The notes below the pieces were generated by a model. It did no database searches and was not told the origin of the DNA. It worked only from the letters and a program-made list of their open reading frames with translations. This document shows positions 8,986 to 17,649 of a stretch of 64,000 nucleotides of DNA, piece after piece. Each line of letters begins with the position of its first letter. The stretch's first letter is position 1. Source of the DNA: UBA3478 sp965662045 (GTDB lineage Bacteria; Bacteroidota; Bacteroidia; Flavobacteriales; Flavobacteriaceae); the NCBI GenBank assembly GCA_965662045.1, contig CBFIGE010000006.1, positions 1 to 64,000 on the forward strand. Reading direction: 5' to 3'. The position numbers and the translations under genes were made by a program.

Positions 8986-10098
8986 CTAGCCATTGTAAAT
9001 TTTAAGCATTCCCTTTACGAATACATCCACCTCCTCTTGAGTTCCAGTGCTTATTCTGCACCAGTCTAAAAACGGAGGAAATGGTCTTCCAACAACAACC
9101 CCTTCTTGAAGCATTTGCGCTTGTAATTGCACGATTTGACGCTGGGAATGAAAGAAAACAAAATTAGTGCTCGATGGAACATAATCCAACTTTAAATAAT
9201 CTAGTACCTCATAGATCTTAGTTTTGGCTTTTTTGTTTTGAGCCAACGAAAATTCGTAAAAATCAGTGTCTGTCAAAGAAGCATCGGCAGCAGCAATAGC
9301 CAGCACATTGGTCATGGCCATAATGTTCTTTTTTAATTCATTTGCGATAGACGGTTTGGCAATGAGATAGCCAATTCGCAAGCCAGCAATTCCATACACC
9401 TTTGAAAATGTCTTAGAGACAATCACATTTTCGCCTTGACGCACAAGGGCGTCCATAGATGGATAATTTTCTTCTTCGATATAGTCGTAATAAGCTTCAT
9501 CGCTAAAGACAATGGTTTTCTTGCTCAAACTTTGGCAGAAGTCTTTGAGCTCTTTTGCCGGCAACAGCGTCCCTGTGGGATTGTTCGGATTACATAAAAA
9601 AATCATTTTGGTTTTAGGGCTTACGCGTTTTTCTATTTCTTGCAAATCATAACCCTTGTTTTGATCTACCGGAACCCAATTGATCTCAGCGTCCCATTGT
9701 TTTGCGTAAGTCATCATCGCCAAAAATGTAGGTTGACAAGCAATGATTTCTCCGCCGTTATGGGCATAGGTCAATCCTGCAGCTTTTAATCCTTCTGTGG
9801 AGCCTCCAGTAATTACAATACTATCAGGAGAAACTCCGTGTTTTTTAGCCAACTTTTCAGCAAGTTCACTGCTGTATGCAAAGGGGTACCTACAAGCGTG
9901 ATCAAAAGCTTGATTAATGGCCTCTTGAACTTTCTTTGATGGTCCATAGGGATTTTCATTTGAACTCAATCGAATCGACTTTTCAAGTGGTCTTGGTCTA
10001 TAAAACTCGATTTCTTTGGCACTTAACCCAATGCTTGGGGTTAGTATTAAACCTCCAAGTCCCACTGAATTTTTTAGCCATTGTCTTCTACTATGCAT
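8986..10098 (-). CDS. HisC-like class I/II aminotransferase with Tat-like leader
   Basis: The 370-residue protein is a PLP enzyme of the histidinol-phosphate aminotransferase type: SSNENPYGPS near the N-terminus, CNPNNPTGT, SDEAYYDY and the PLP lysine context SKTFSKVYGIAGLRIGY (near residue 230). Unusually, it opens with a twin-arginine-like leader, SRRQWLKNSVGLGG, then a hydrophobic stretch ending GLSA, suggesting export of the folded holoenzyme. Its position, 48 bases after the kinase/phospho-lyase gene in a catabolic operon, argues against a role in histidine synthesis. The substrate is unknown; an aromatic or modified amino acid is plausible. Confidence 0.88.
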   Translation of the reverse strand: MHSRRQWLKNSVGLGGLILTPSIGLSAKEIEFYRPRPLEKSIRLSSNENPYGPSKKVQEAINQAFDHACRYPFAYSSELAEKLAKKHGVSPDSIVITGGSTEGLKAAGLTYAHNGGEIIACQPTFLAMMTYAKQWDAEINWVPVDQNKGYDLQEIEKRVSPKTKMIFLCNPNNPTGTLLPAKELKDFCQSLSKKTIVFSDEAYYDYIEEENYPSMDALVRQGENVIVSKTFSKVYGIAGLRIGYLIAKPSIANELKKNIMAMTNVLAIAAADASLTDTDFYEFSLAQNKKAKTKIYEVLDYLKLDYVPSSTNFVFFHSQRQIVQLQAQMLQEGVVVGRPFPPFLDWCRISTGTQEEVDVFVKGMLKIYNG

Positions 10099-10146
10099 CT
10101 GTTTTTCTTTTTTTAAATATGCACATTTATTTGGGTGATGTCAAAT

Positions 10147-12396
10147 TCACTTCTGATATTGATGCAGTGCCAAATCTAAGGACGAGATAACACGGTCAAT
10201 ATTTTCTTTGGTAAAGCACATGGGGGGCTTTGATTTTAAGACATTGTTCAACGGCCCATCTGTGCTAATTAATACGCCATTATTTCTAAGAAAATTCTTT
10301 ATAAAGTGCGCACCTTTTGTGTCTTCTTTTCCTGATGTCTCTCTGAGTTCAACGCCAACAAATAAACCTGAACCCCTGATCTCATATATACAATTGTGAA
10401 TCTGTTTTAATTCGTCAAGGCATTTGAGGTAATAGTTTCCATTGTCTAAGGCCTGCTGCTGAAGCTCTTCTTCAGCGATAACCTCAAGTACGGCCTTACC
10501 GATAATACAAGAGACTGGGTTTCCGCCAAATGAGCTAAAAAACTCCACGCCTTCGCTAAAGGTGTCGGCCAATTCCGTGGTACAAATAACCGCTCCCATG
10601 GGATGCCCGTTGCCCATTGGTTTGCCGATTACCACCATGTCGGGAATCACATTTTGCTGTTGAAAGGCCCAAAAATGGGTTCCTACGCGTCCAAATCCTG
10701 TTTGTACTTCGTCGGCAATACAAAATCCTCCCCCTTTTCTTATCTGCTCATAAATCTTTGGCAAATACCCTTCTAAAAGAGGAACCTGTCCGGCGCAACC
10801 CAAAATACTCTCGCTAATAAATGCGGCGATATCAGTTGATTGGTCTATTTGCTTTTCAATTTCTGACCATCGATTCGAAAAATGAGGACGGTCTTGCTCA
10901 GCCAACAAGGGTAGTTTCACAATATGATCAGCCTGCCCTAGTCCTTTGGGATGATTGAATTTATAATCGCTGATTTCAATTCCGGTTTGGGTGTGTCCGT
11001 GGTATCCATGTTCAACCACTGCAACCCCTTTTTTAGCGCTGCAAAATCGGGCTATTCTAATCGCTAAATCACTAGCTTCACTGCCTGAGTTTACGAAGAA
11101 CACTTTATTCAACGTTGGCGGAAAATGAGAAAGTAAATCTTGCGCATAGGCGGCCAACTCATCGTAGAGGTATCTAGTATTGGTATTGAGCTTTAGCAAT
11201 TGTTTTTGTGCTGCTTCCACGACTTTGGGATGATTGTGACCCACATGAGGTATATTGTTGTAGGCATCTAAAAAAGTATTCCCCTTGTAATCGTACATGT
11301 ATTGAAGCGCTGCTCTTTTGAGATATAAAGGCTGCTCGTAGCTCACACTTAACGATTTGCTCAAAAATCGATGCCTTTCTTCTAACTTTTCACTTATAGT
11401 TAAAGACGAAGTATTTGCAGAAGAAGTGCAGTTTATAAAGTGCTGAAGAGCTTTGATAGGGCCTATCTCGAGCCACCTTAACAGCATATTTGAGGCTCTG
11501 TCTTCACTAACACCGGCATATTCATTCTCAGGCTGAGTGACTTTGGCTTCTGCAGAATTACACAGACTTGCACATAGACGCATGGCCATGACGTAATACA
11601 ATAATTCAAGTTCAAGTTGACTCAGTGGTGCTTGGTCGAAATATCCTTTTAATAAAGCGGCAGACCAGCTCAAGTAATCTTCTTTGTCATATGCGATATA
11701 GACCATTGCTATGGATAGGTCGTATATTCTCGGACCATAGGCGATATCCCCAAAATCAATTATACCCGTTAGAACTTGAGTATCGGCCAATAAATTGTAC
11801 TCGTTGAGATCATTGTGAATTAATCCATTAGGTAAATCCTCCTTTTGAGTCATTACATACTGCTCAAAACAATGTATAAAATAGTGAACCGCTCTACTAA
11901 CTTCGAGATCAGAAATGAAGTGCATTTTGGATTTGAGCAGTTTACTCGCATTGAGATGCCAATTCCAATGACGCTGACTTATGATTCCGCTTTGAATTGT
12001 GGAAAGTTCTTGGTGCAGCAAGGCCGTTTGATGACCTATTGAATTTGCCGTTTGCAGGCTCGGGCTTGTGTCGGCTAGAAAAGAACCAGCTACATAAGTT
12101 AAAACCCGAATAAGACCCGTGAAATGGGTATCATCAACAAGTTCAACCCATTGGTCATTTCTAGATTTTCTAGGCGCAGGAAGGTCGATAGTCAGTTGTA
12201 GCTGCGAAAGAATACGACTTTCCTCTTCGAGTAATGTTTTAAGGCTTGTGTCTGTATAGGTTTTTATAATAAACTGAACCCCTGTTTGGGTCTGAATTCG
12301 AAAATTTTTATTGTCGTATCCATTGAGCTCTTTAACTTTAAGTACAGTTAAATCGAAATAATTCGCTAAATAGGATTTTAAGTATTCCGAATTCAT
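10147..12396 (-). CDS. Fused aminoglycoside-phosphotransferase-type kinase and class III aminotransferase/phospho-lyase
   Basis: The 749-residue protein joins two enzymes. Residues 1 to about 320 are an APH/choline-kinase-fold kinase with catalytic HNDLNEYN (near 193) and metal-binding DFGD (near 212). Residues about 340-749 are a class III PLP enzyme with VNSGSEASDLAIR, ADEVQTGFGRVG and the lysine motif GKPMGNGHP (near 591), the form seen in the AGXT2L phospho-lyases for phosphoethanolamine and phosphohydroxylysine. A kinase plus such a lyase would phosphorylate an amino alcohol and eliminate phosphate to give an aldehyde. It lies 5 bases after the Rieske gene and before the HisC-like gene. 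The substrate is inferred only: hydroxylysine-like or ethanolamine-like. Confidence 0.9.
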   Translation of the reverse strand: MNSEYLKSYLANYFDLTVLKVKELNGYDNKNFRIQTQTGVQFIIKTYTDTSLKTLLEEESRILSQLQLTIDLPAPRKSRNDQWVELVDDTHFTGLIRVLTYVAGSFLADTSPSLQTANSIGHQTALLHQELSTIQSGIISQRHWNWHLNASKLLKSKMHFISDLEVSRAVHYFIHCFEQYVMTQKEDLPNGLIHNDLNEYNLLADTQVLTGIIDFGDIAYGPRIYDLSIAMVYIAYDKEDYLSWSAALLKGYFDQAPLSQLELELLYYVMAMRLCASLCNSAEAKVTQPENEYAGVSEDRASNMLLRWLEIGPIKALQHFINCTSSANTSSLTISEKLEERHRFLSKSLSVSYEQPLYLKRAALQYMYDYKGNTFLDAYNNIPHVGHNHPKVVEAAQKQLLKLNTNTRYLYDELAAYAQDLLSHFPPTLNKVFFVNSGSEASDLAIRIARFCSAKKGVAVVEHGYHGHTQTGIEISDYKFNHPKGLGQADHIVKLPLLAEQDRPHFSNRWSEIEKQIDQSTDIAAFISESILGCAGQVPLLEGYLPKIYEQIRKGGGFCIADEVQTGFGRVGTHFWAFQQQNVIPDMVVIGKPMGNGHPMGAVICTTELADTFSEGVEFFSSFGGNPVSCIIGKAVLEVIAEEELQQQALDNGNYYLKCLDELKQIHNCIYEIRGSGLFVGVELRETSGKEDTKGAHFIKNFLRNNGVLISTDGPLNNVLKSKPPMCFTKENIDRVISSLDLALHQYQK

Positions 12397-12401
12397 AACA
12401 T

Positions 12402-13490
12402 TTAGGCATTCATAAAGGTGGCAATCAAGCGATGAAAATGATGAACGCCTTGTTCTCGTGTGGGAGAAAACCTTCCGCTTTGGTAAAAACGAGATTGTAT
12501 TCCGCGTTGAACTCCTTCAACGACAAACTCATCCTCTCGCTCTACCTTGTCTAAATCTGCGCTTGCCCCTATGTTTAATTTTTGAGTGTCATAAACGTAG
12601 GAATAAAAAGAAACTTTGCAACTGTCGTGGCTTAGTGGTTTCACAACGTTAACAGATAATCCCCAAGGATAAAAATTAAACATCATGTTGGGAAACAGCC
12701 AGTAGTAATAGGCTGCAACTTCTTTACCGTAATCTATATGATCTTTAGGAAGCTCAAAAGAAGGACTTTGCCCTTTAGTATAGCCAATTTGAAGATTGGC
12801 GTAATCGTATAAAATGGTCTCGTAATTCTCATACTCAATTTCTTGGTTGAGTCCTTGATGTACAAAAGGAATATGAAAACCTTCGAGATAATTGTCACAG
12901 TATAAGGCCCAATGTGAGCGAACTCTGTAATCTCGGCTCAGCACAGCATCGTATTTAAATTGATCTAAGGGTAAAAAGCCTACCCGATCATTCATGTCTT
13001 TAAGAACATCAACTATTGAGAAGCTTGGACGAATTCCTGCGAAAAGATGATTACTCCACAAGTGGGTATTGTAGGTGTGTAAATCGTCACAAGACCTTGG
13101 AAAGTCTTTTGCTTCTTCAAACTCAGGCATACTCTTAAACGCACCGTTTAACTCAAATCGCCTCCCGTGATAGTTACAGAGAATATGCCTGCTTTTTGTG
13201 GGTTGATGAATCATGATATTACCCCTATGCGTACAAACATTTGAAAGGCATTGAATTTGGTTGTCCTCGTCGCGAACGACAACCATAGGCTCATCAATCA
13301 ACGGTGTCAGAAACTCAACTGGAGCCATATTTTCAACTGGAGAGAGCAAGCTGTCTTTGTCTCCTATCCATTGCCATGACTTTTCAAATATCTTAGTCTT
13401 AGAGGCTTCAAAAAAATTCAAATCTGTATAAAAACTTGTAGGTAAAGTTTCGGCTTTTCGAATATCAGCATCAACAAACAATGGCTTCAT
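12402..13490 (-). CDS. Rieske non-heme iron oxygenase alpha subunit
   Basis: This 362-residue cytoplasmic enzyme has an N-terminal Rieske 2Fe-2S domain with CTHRG (Cys86, His88) and CNYHG (Cys105, His108), and a catalytic domain whose DNYLEGFHIPFVHQG segment supplies the iron-binding histidines near residues 205-212. The architecture and length fit ring-hydroxylating oxygenases and the related choline, carnitine and betaine monooxygenases that oxidise quaternary amines. No reductase gene is nearby, so electrons must come from elsewhere. The start overlaps the upstream permease stop by 4 bases, and its stop is 5 bases before the kinase/lyase start, so the three are translationally coupled. Confidence 0.9.
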   Translation of the reverse strand: MKPLFVDADIRKAETLPTSFYTDLNFFEASKTKIFEKSWQWIGDKDSLLSPVENMAPVEFLTPLIDEPMVVVRDEDNQIQCLSNVCTHRGNIMIHQPTKSRHILCNYHGRRFELNGAFKSMPEFEEAKDFPRSCDDLHTYNTHLWSNHLFAGIRPSFSIVDVLKDMNDRVGFLPLDQFKYDAVLSRDYRVRSHWALYCDNYLEGFHIPFVHQGLNQEIEYENYETILYDYANLQIGYTKGQSPSFELPKDHIDYGKEVAAYYYWLFPNMMFNFYPWGLSVNVVKPLSHDSCKVSFYSYVYDTQKLNIGASADLDKVEREDEFVVEGVQRGIQSRFYQSGRFSPTREQGVHHFHRLIATFMNA

Positions 13491-14767
13491 CTCTTTGATG
13501 TTTTAAATATCAGGTACAAGATAATTCCAATTCCAATTAAACCCATGCCGTACAAGAAAACTTCTATACCAACTCCATAAATCATCCATAGGCAAAACAA
13601 AAGACTAAAACCAATCAGTATATTTTGGCTTCGGCTAGAATTATTTTGATTCCACAAACACAGAGCCCAGCTAAGTATGGACATGATAAATGGGGTCAAT
13701 ACAGATAAGGTTGAAAGATTCATCATAAAAGAGAACACTTGAATTAAGCTGTCAGAATATCGAAAAATGAGAACGATACTCGCCAAAAGACTAGATATGA
13801 CAATTCCGAGATAAGGTGCATTATTTTTGTTTTTACGACCAAAAAATGAAGGAAACAGTTTATCGTTTACCATGGCTAAAGGCACTTGTCCTTGAATTAA
13901 AATCCATCCATTTAGCGCTCCTAGCGTGACTATTAATGCCATTATTCCAATAATATACTTTGCGGTATTTCCCATAAAAACAGCAGAAGCATCCGCAAAC
14001 GGCGCGGTAGATTCTTGCAATGTAGACATCGGAAGCAATCCAAAAATAACTACCGAAGAAGAAAGGTATAATAGTGTTGTAATCGACATGGCCAATACTC
14101 CCGCTTTTCCAACCGTATTAGCACTATCACGAGTTGAATTGCTGTTGATTGTGGCTGATTCTAAACCCAAAAATGCAAAAAGTGCAAGCGTTGTAGTGGC
14201 TGTGATGGTTTGAAATAAACTCCCCTCACTTAAGTTTTCGAGATTGATCATCTGCCAATCCACATACCAAACTCCAATGCATATAATTGCTAAAATCGGT
14301 GATATTTTAAAGATAGTAATCCACTTTTGCAATCGACTGATTATCAGCAAAGAAGAAAAATTAACAGCTGAACACAGCCAAATAACGGTTACTCCAGTGA
14401 GAATAGACAAGAATTTTTGATCAACGACTTCAGGAATAAATAAGCCTAAATATCCCACAAATGCTACAGCGATTGCGGCATTGGTGCACCAAATTGAAAT
14501 CCAATACCCCCATCCGACAATAAAAGCAGCAAAATCACCAAACACTTTTTGGGTATAGGCATAAGGGCCTCCGTGAACATTTGGAAACTCGACAGCCAAA
14601 CCTTTGAATACAATTGCCAATAAGAAGGCTCCAACGGCTGCAAAAATCCAACCAAGTAGGCTAATTCCTCCGTAAACCGCTAAACTTGCGGGTAACAGGA
14701 AAATTCCGGAGCCTACCATATTTCCAACGGTCAATGCGGTGCTTGCTGTTAGATCAATTTTCTTCAC
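13487..14767 (-). CDS. APC-superfamily amino acid/amine permease
   Basis: The 426-residue protein has about 12 hydrophobic segments. The first carries TALTVGNMVGSGIFLLPASL, the GxGIF substrate-backbone motif of the APC superfamily, and helix 6 carries FAFLGLESATINSNST. It is expected to import an amino acid or amine across the inner membrane. As the first gene of the permease/Rieske/kinase-lyase/aminotransferase operon, it probably takes up that pathway's substrate. A 78-base region separates it from the divergent esterase gene and must hold both promoters. Confidence 0.9.
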   Translation of the reverse strand: MKKIDLTASTALTVGNMVGSGIFLLPASLAVYGGISLLGWIFAAVGAFLLAIVFKGLAVEFPNVHGGPYAYTQKVFGDFAAFIVGWGYWISIWCTNAAIAVAFVGYLGLFIPEVVDQKFLSILTGVTVIWLCSAVNFSSLLIISRLQKWITIFKISPILAIICIGVWYVDWQMINLENLSEGSLFQTITATTTLALFAFLGLESATINSNSTRDSANTVGKAGVLAMSITTLLYLSSSVVIFGLLPMSTLQESTAPFADASAVFMGNTAKYIIGIMALIVTLGALNGWILIQGQVPLAMVNDKLFPSFFGRKNKNNAPYLGIVISSLLASIVLIFRYSDSLIQVFSFMMNLSTLSVLTPFIMSILSWALCLWNQNNSSRSQNILIGFSLLFCLWMIYGVGIEVFLYGMGLIGIGIILYLIFKTSKR

Positions 14768-14845
14768 CTAAAGGAGTTTTATTTTTTGGTTTAATGAATT
14801 TGTAAAAGCTAAAATTTAGGTAAATTATGTCAAATTTTTCCAAAG

Positions 14846-15784
14846 ATGAGCATATATATGAAGTATTTGAGTCCATTATTCCTCGCGGTTTGCTTGAGCC
14901 TGTCTTGTTCAAAAGAGACTACCCCAACTGAAGAAACCGTAGAACCTATCTACCAAAATGTGCTTACAGCCTCAACAGATTTACGAATTTCAAAGTCTTG
15001 GTCTCAAGAACCTCAAGGATGGTTATATCCTATGAATATTGCAGTTCCTAGTCAAGCTACACCCTCAAATGGGTTTCCTATTCTCATTTTACTTCATGGA
15101 AATGGAGGAAACGGATCGGGTATGCTGAACGAGTGGAAGACACTTGTTACGAATCATGTTTTGATTGCTCCTTCTGGATATCGAAAAAGTTGGAATATAT
15201 CTGATGAGGCCAGCGAAGCTCCGGATGTTGAAATGATGAGTGAATTAATTGAAAAACTCTCTGAATTTGAAAATGTAGATCTGCAGCGCATTCGAATCAT
15301 AGGTTATTCTAATGGTGCCGCTTTAGCGAATCGGGTGTTTATCGAAAATAAAAACGAGGGCATTGATCGTATTGCCGCCGTAGTTTCTCAACTCTCAAAA
15401 GCACAATACCGCGATAATTCATTTTATGCGCCAAGTGGAGCCACTGGAGGTTCAAACACTTATGATGGATATGACCTTAGCACCACACCTATTCAAGGAA
15501 GGGCATACCTCAGCATTTGCAACGAAAACGACCCTATCATTCCCTATTTTGGAGGAGCTTCAGTAGGAGTCGAGTTTCTTCCTGCAAAAGAGGCGGTATA
15601 TCACATTGCAAAGAGTCAAGGGCACGACACCCCTTATGATGACAGCGATGGAAGTCAACTCCCAAACTCATCAACCTATGAATACAGCTACCTCGAAAAG
15701 CAAGTGGTACACCTTCGAGGCTTTGCGAATCACGGAATGAGCGACACAGCTAGAAATTACCTCATCAACTTTATAACTAACTAA
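14846..15784 (+). CDS. Secreted alpha/beta hydrolase (PHB-depolymerase/feruloyl-esterase-like lipoprotein)
   Basis: The 312-residue protein has a lipoprotein leader ending SLSC (Cys21). The oxyanion-hole segment LLHGNGGNGSGM and the nucleophile elbow GYSNG (Ser near 155) are typical of the LpqC/poly(3-hydroxybutyrate) depolymerase-like branch. A late His-Gly (FANHGMSD) probably supplies the catalytic histidine. It should hydrolyse an ester in the envelope; the substrate is unknown. An ATG four codons later would give a more usual leader. The creatininase gene begins 2 bases after its stop, placing it first in a rightward operon. Confidence 0.8.
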   Translation: MSIYMKYLSPLFLAVCLSLSCSKETTPTEETVEPIYQNVLTASTDLRISKSWSQEPQGWLYPMNIAVPSQATPSNGFPILILLHGNGGNGSGMLNEWKTLVTNHVLIAPSGYRKSWNISDEASEAPDVEMMSELIEKLSEFENVDLQRIRIIGYSNGAALANRVFIENKNEGIDRIAAVVSQLSKAQYRDNSFYAPSGATGGSNTYDGYDLSTTPIQGRAYLSICNENDPIIPYFGGASVGVEFLPAKEAVYHIAKSQGHDTPYDDSDGSQLPNSSTYEYSYLEKQVVHLRGFANHGMSDTARNYLINFITN

Positions 15785-15786
15785 TC

Positions 15787-16653
15787 ATGAAACAACTTTT
15801 ACTCTTTGGCCTCATTACTGGCCTCCTTTATTTTGGAAGGGCTCAAGAAATCCCCTCAAGATGGGATGAGCTCACCTATTCAGATTGGGAACTGGCTCTA
15901 GAAAAATCAAATTATACCTGTATTTTACCAATCGGTATATTAGAAAAGCACGGTATGGGTGTTCCTTTAGGTTCAGATCTCATTCGAGCGAGGCAATGGG
16001 CGGCGAGGGCAACAAAAGAAGCCTATGCTGTAGTATTTCCCGATTACTTTTACGGGCAAATCAATGAGGCGAAACACCTCTATGGCACTTTTTCGCTCTC
16101 GAGCGAACTCACCATGCAATTGCTCAAAGAAACGGTCGCAGAAATAGGTCGAAACGGGTTTAAACGCATTATCATCATCAACGGACACGGGGGCAACCCA
16201 CAGATGATTCGATATTTTGTGCAAAACCAGTTAGAATCTCCTAAAGATTATGCGGTGTACTTTTTTGAACCTAAAATTCCCGAAGATGTTCGAACAAAAA
16301 TTAGCGAAACTCGAAAAACAGATGCCTCGACAGATCAACATGGAGGTGAAAACGAAGCCTCTGCCATTAGCTATTTACGACCGGACTTACTCAAATTAGA
16401 CCGCAGTGTTTTAGAATCAGGGGCCAACCAAAGACGACTTCAATTACCCTCTAATCTTTATACTCCAATCTGGTGGTACGCCTCCTATCCCAATCACTAT
16501 GCGGGTAAGGCTGAAATGGCTACAAGAGAACTGGGCAAGCTTATCACTGATGCTACTGTTGATGACTTGATCAAGGCCATAAGAGAAGTAAAAAAAGACA
16601 CCATGACCCTTCACTTGCAAAATGAATACTTCAAAAAAATGAAAACCAACTAA
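15787..16653 (+). CDS. Creatininase-family amidohydrolase, exported
   Basis: The 288-residue protein has a short Sec leader ending GRAQ and then the creatininase fold. The metal-site motif ILEKHGMGVPLGSDL provides Glu53, His55 and Asp64, NGHGGN provides a further His, and QHGGENEAS carries the late glutamate. The family opens cyclic amides or cleaves N-glycosides and formamides, with varied substrates; an exported form is not typical of creatinine breakdown. It is preceded at 2 bases by the esterase and followed at 3 bases by the PhyH oxygenase, so the three form an operon. Confidence 0.88.
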   Translation: MKQLLLFGLITGLLYFGRAQEIPSRWDELTYSDWELALEKSNYTCILPIGILEKHGMGVPLGSDLIRARQWAARATKEAYAVVFPDYFYGQINEAKHLYGTFSLSSELTMQLLKETVAEIGRNGFKRIIIINGHGGNPQMIRYFVQNQLESPKDYAVYFFEPKIPEDVRTKISETRKTDASTDQHGGENEASAISYLRPDLLKLDRSVLESGANQRRLQLPSNLYTPIWWYASYPNHYAGKAEMATRELGKLITDATVDDLIKAIREVKKDTMTLHLQNEYFKKMKTN

Positions 16654-16656
16654 AGC

Positions 16657-17613
16657 ATGCACGCTTACAAGAACGAACACGAAACCATTCCTGGAAATCC
16701 CTCGACAGCAAAAAGCAGTGCACTTCAACTTAGAACCGAGGCCACAGCTCAAGATTTGCTCTTATTGTCTGAGTCGGATTGGAGCTTTTGGAAGACCAAC
16801 GGCTATATCGTTATCAAAGGAGCGATTTCTAAAACACAGGCGGCAAAAACTGCAGATTTTCTCTGGGAATTTGAAGAAAAAAAATCTGAAGACCCCAGCA
16901 ATTGGTATACCCAGGCCAGAGCCGAAATTCAGATGAAAGAATTGGTTAATACGGGAATGGTCGAAGCATACAATCACCAGACGCTCTGGTCTAACCGTCA
17001 AAGTTCAAGCATACATAAGGCATTCTCAGATATCTGGGGTACAGAAAAACTCTGGGTAACCATTGACCGAGCGAATCTCAACTTTCCGAATAAACCGGGA
17101 TTTGAATACAAAGGATTCATACATTGGGACTACGACCCACAAACCAACCCTCAAAATGTGCAAGGGGTTTTAGCGCTTGCCGACCAAACCGATGAGCAGA
17201 TGGGAGGATTTCAATGTGTGCCCTGGCTTTTTCAAAATTTTGAAGTTTGGAATGAGCAGCAACCCGAAGACAAAAATCCATTTATTCCCAACCTAAAAGG
17301 ACTTGAAGATAAAATAGTCAAGGTTCCTTTAGAGGCAGGAGACCTTCTTATTTTCAACAGTCAATTGGCTCACGGAATTCGTCCGAATAACAGCAAAGAC
17401 AAGGTGCGCATTGCACAATACATTTCGATGATGCCTGCAGAAGAACATAACCAGAGCCTCAAAGAATGGAGAATCAACTCTTGGAAAAACAGAATTGCAC
17501 CCGAGGGATATGCCTTTCCTGGTGATCCGAGAAACTGGGAAAAAACAAAATACCAAACCGCCGAACTAAGTGAGCTTGGGAAAAAACTACTCGGACTTGA
17601 AGCTTGGTCATAA
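16657..17613 (+). CDS. Phytanoyl-CoA dioxygenase (PhyH) family Fe(II)/2-oxoglutarate oxygenase
   Basis: This 318-residue protein has no leader and should act in the cytoplasm. The iron-binding HxD is visible in IHWDYDP (near 157-159), the distal His in LAHGIRPNNS (near 238) and the 2-oxoglutarate-binding Arg about ten residues later. It lies 3 bases after the creatininase gene. Family members hydroxylate very different small molecules, including ectoine and lysine derivatives. In the genome it faces an operon with a hydroxyl-amine-type kinase and phospho-lyase, so a role in making or modifying that substrate is conceivable but unproven. Confidence 0.85.
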   Translation: MHAYKNEHETIPGNPSTAKSSALQLRTEATAQDLLLLSESDWSFWKTNGYIVIKGAISKTQAAKTADFLWEFEEKKSEDPSNWYTQARAEIQMKELVNTGMVEAYNHQTLWSNRQSSSIHKAFSDIWGTEKLWVTIDRANLNFPNKPGFEYKGFIHWDYDPQTNPQNVQGVLALADQTDEQMGGFQCVPWLFQNFEVWNEQQPEDKNPFIPNLKGLEDKIVKVPLEAGDLLIFNSQLAHGIRPNNSKDKVRIAQYISMMPAEEHNQSLKEWRINSWKNRIAPEGYAFPGDPRNWEKTKYQTAELSELGKKLLGLEAWS

Positions 17614-17649
17614 AGGCATATTTTATACATTTAATCAAAATCCATATTG

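Noticed and set aside
8986..10098. HisC-like gene as part of histidine biosynthesis
   Set aside because: No other his gene is present, and the protein carries an export-type leader inside a catabolic operon.
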